Below, in pieces: positions 4,876 to 5,253 of a DNA stretch of 5,253 bases (within the stretch, counting starts at the first letter, position 1; each line of letters begins with the position of its first letter). The stretch is taken from positions 1-5,253 of the forward strand of contig JAHBAP020000080.1 of the NCBI GenBank assembly GCA_018500005.2, in the 5' to 3' direction. The stretch comes from Mycobacterium sp. (GTDB lineage Bacteria; Actinomycetota; Actinomycetes; Mycobacteriales; Mycobacteriaceae). Both the position numbers and the translations under genes were made by a program. Under the pieces are notes generated by a model. That model worked only from the letters and a program-made list of their open reading frames with translations. It was not told where the DNA came from and did no database searches.

Positions 4876-5253
4876 ACGTCCGAGACATTCTCGACGCGGT
4901 TCTGCGCGTCTATCAGGCGGATCCGGCCTACCGGACGCGACCGGACGTCCTCGCTGAATTGCACCGCATCAGCGTGCGTCTCAACCAGCCGATCCGGATC
5001 GCGCTGGCTGGAACGCTGAAGTCGGGGAAGTCGACGTTGGTCAACGCACTGGTTGGGGAGTGCATCGCGCCGACCGACGCAACCGAGGCCACCCGGATCG
5101 TCACCTGGTACCGGCACGGCGCCATCCCGAAGGCCTCGGCGAATCTTGCCGGCGGGCGGCGGGGGGACGACCCGGATACCGGGACAGCCGAAGGGGGGCG
5201 GACACTCGCATTAAGCGATCGCCGCCCCGCCGGGGTGGCCGGAATCGGAGCCG
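4872..5253 (+). CDS. iniC: IniC, second dynamin-like GTPase, 3' end outside window
   Basis: Only the first 127 codons are present; the right edge cuts the gene (M. tuberculosis IniC is about 490 aa). The P-loop GTLKSGKS (47-54, then T55) and the following LVNALVG-x-x-IAPTDATEAT block (56-73, with the switch I Thr) match IniC closely, as does RIVTWYRHG. The DTPG and TKxD motifs lie beyond the edge. The ATG overlaps the iniA stop as ATGA (4872-4875) and has no clear Shine-Dalgarno, so translation is probably coupled to iniA. Tandem dynamin-like genes often encode partners that act as a hetero-complex; this is inference here. After residue 90 the match with M. tuberculosis becomes loose, in a G-rich stretch with two runs of six G (5161-5166 and 5193-5198); the frame stays open, so I do not call a frameshift. 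Confidence 0.93.
   Translation, partial: MNVRDILDAVLRVYQADPAYRTRPDVLAELHRISVRLNQPIRIALAGTLKSGKSTLVNALVGECIAPTDATEATRIVTWYRHGAIPKASANLAGGRRGDDPDTGTAEGGRTLALSDRRPAGVAGIGA

Noticed and set aside
5151..5200. Possible frameshift in iniC at runs of six G
   Set aside because: The frame remains open to the edge and similarity to IniC before it is good; this loop is variable, so the loose match alone does not show a frameshift.

Overview
The window is high-GC actinobacterial DNA and almost certainly comes from a Mycobacterium (Mycolicibacterium-type) species. The evidence is the iniB-iniA-iniC cluster, with proteins that align well with remembered M. tuberculosis IniA and IniC, plus an Rv0340-like small gene just upstream. 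The central part of IniB differs strongly from the glycine-rich M. tuberculosis protein, and an Hsp70-like gene lies divergently upstream. Both point to a non-tuberculous species. All homology statements rest on recognised motifs and remembered sequences; no search was run.

Layout: (1) 1-985, minus strand: the N-terminal 328 residues of an Hsp70-family ATPase, with its 3' end beyond the left edge. (2) 986-1158: divergent intergenic region with a 14-bp perfect palindrome and four CCCTAA elements. (3) 1159-1683, plus strand: a 174-aa protein with an IniB-type N-terminal domain (Rv0340-like), probably made from a leaderless mRNA. (4) 1701-1725: a good Rho-independent terminator. (5) 1684-1906: iniB control region that repeats the CCCCTAAT elements, as tandem copies plus an inverted copy. 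(6) 1907-2950: iniB, with a conserved N-terminal domain, an aromatic-x-Pro repeat, a Gly/Asp/Asn-rich repetitive middle, a Thr/Ser-rich stretch and a short C-terminal repeat. (7) 2951-3054: iniB-iniA spacer with a very GC-rich hairpin and the iniA ribosome binding site. (8) 3055-4875: iniA, a complete dynamin-like GTPase. (9) 4872-5253: the start of iniC, a second dynamin-like GTPase, overlapping the iniA stop by ATGA and cut by the right edge.

How the genes fit together: in M. tuberculosis iniBAC is induced by cell-wall inhibitors such as isoniazid and ethambutol, and the structurally studied mycobacterial IniA is a membrane-remodelling dynamin-like protein. The window adds three points. The Rv0340-like gene and iniB share an N-terminal domain. 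Both have the same 12-bp element (CTAATCCCCTAA) upstream, so they are probably co-regulated although a terminator separates them. The divergent Hsp70-like gene shares the first control region and may belong to the same envelope-stress response. This last point is inference from position only.
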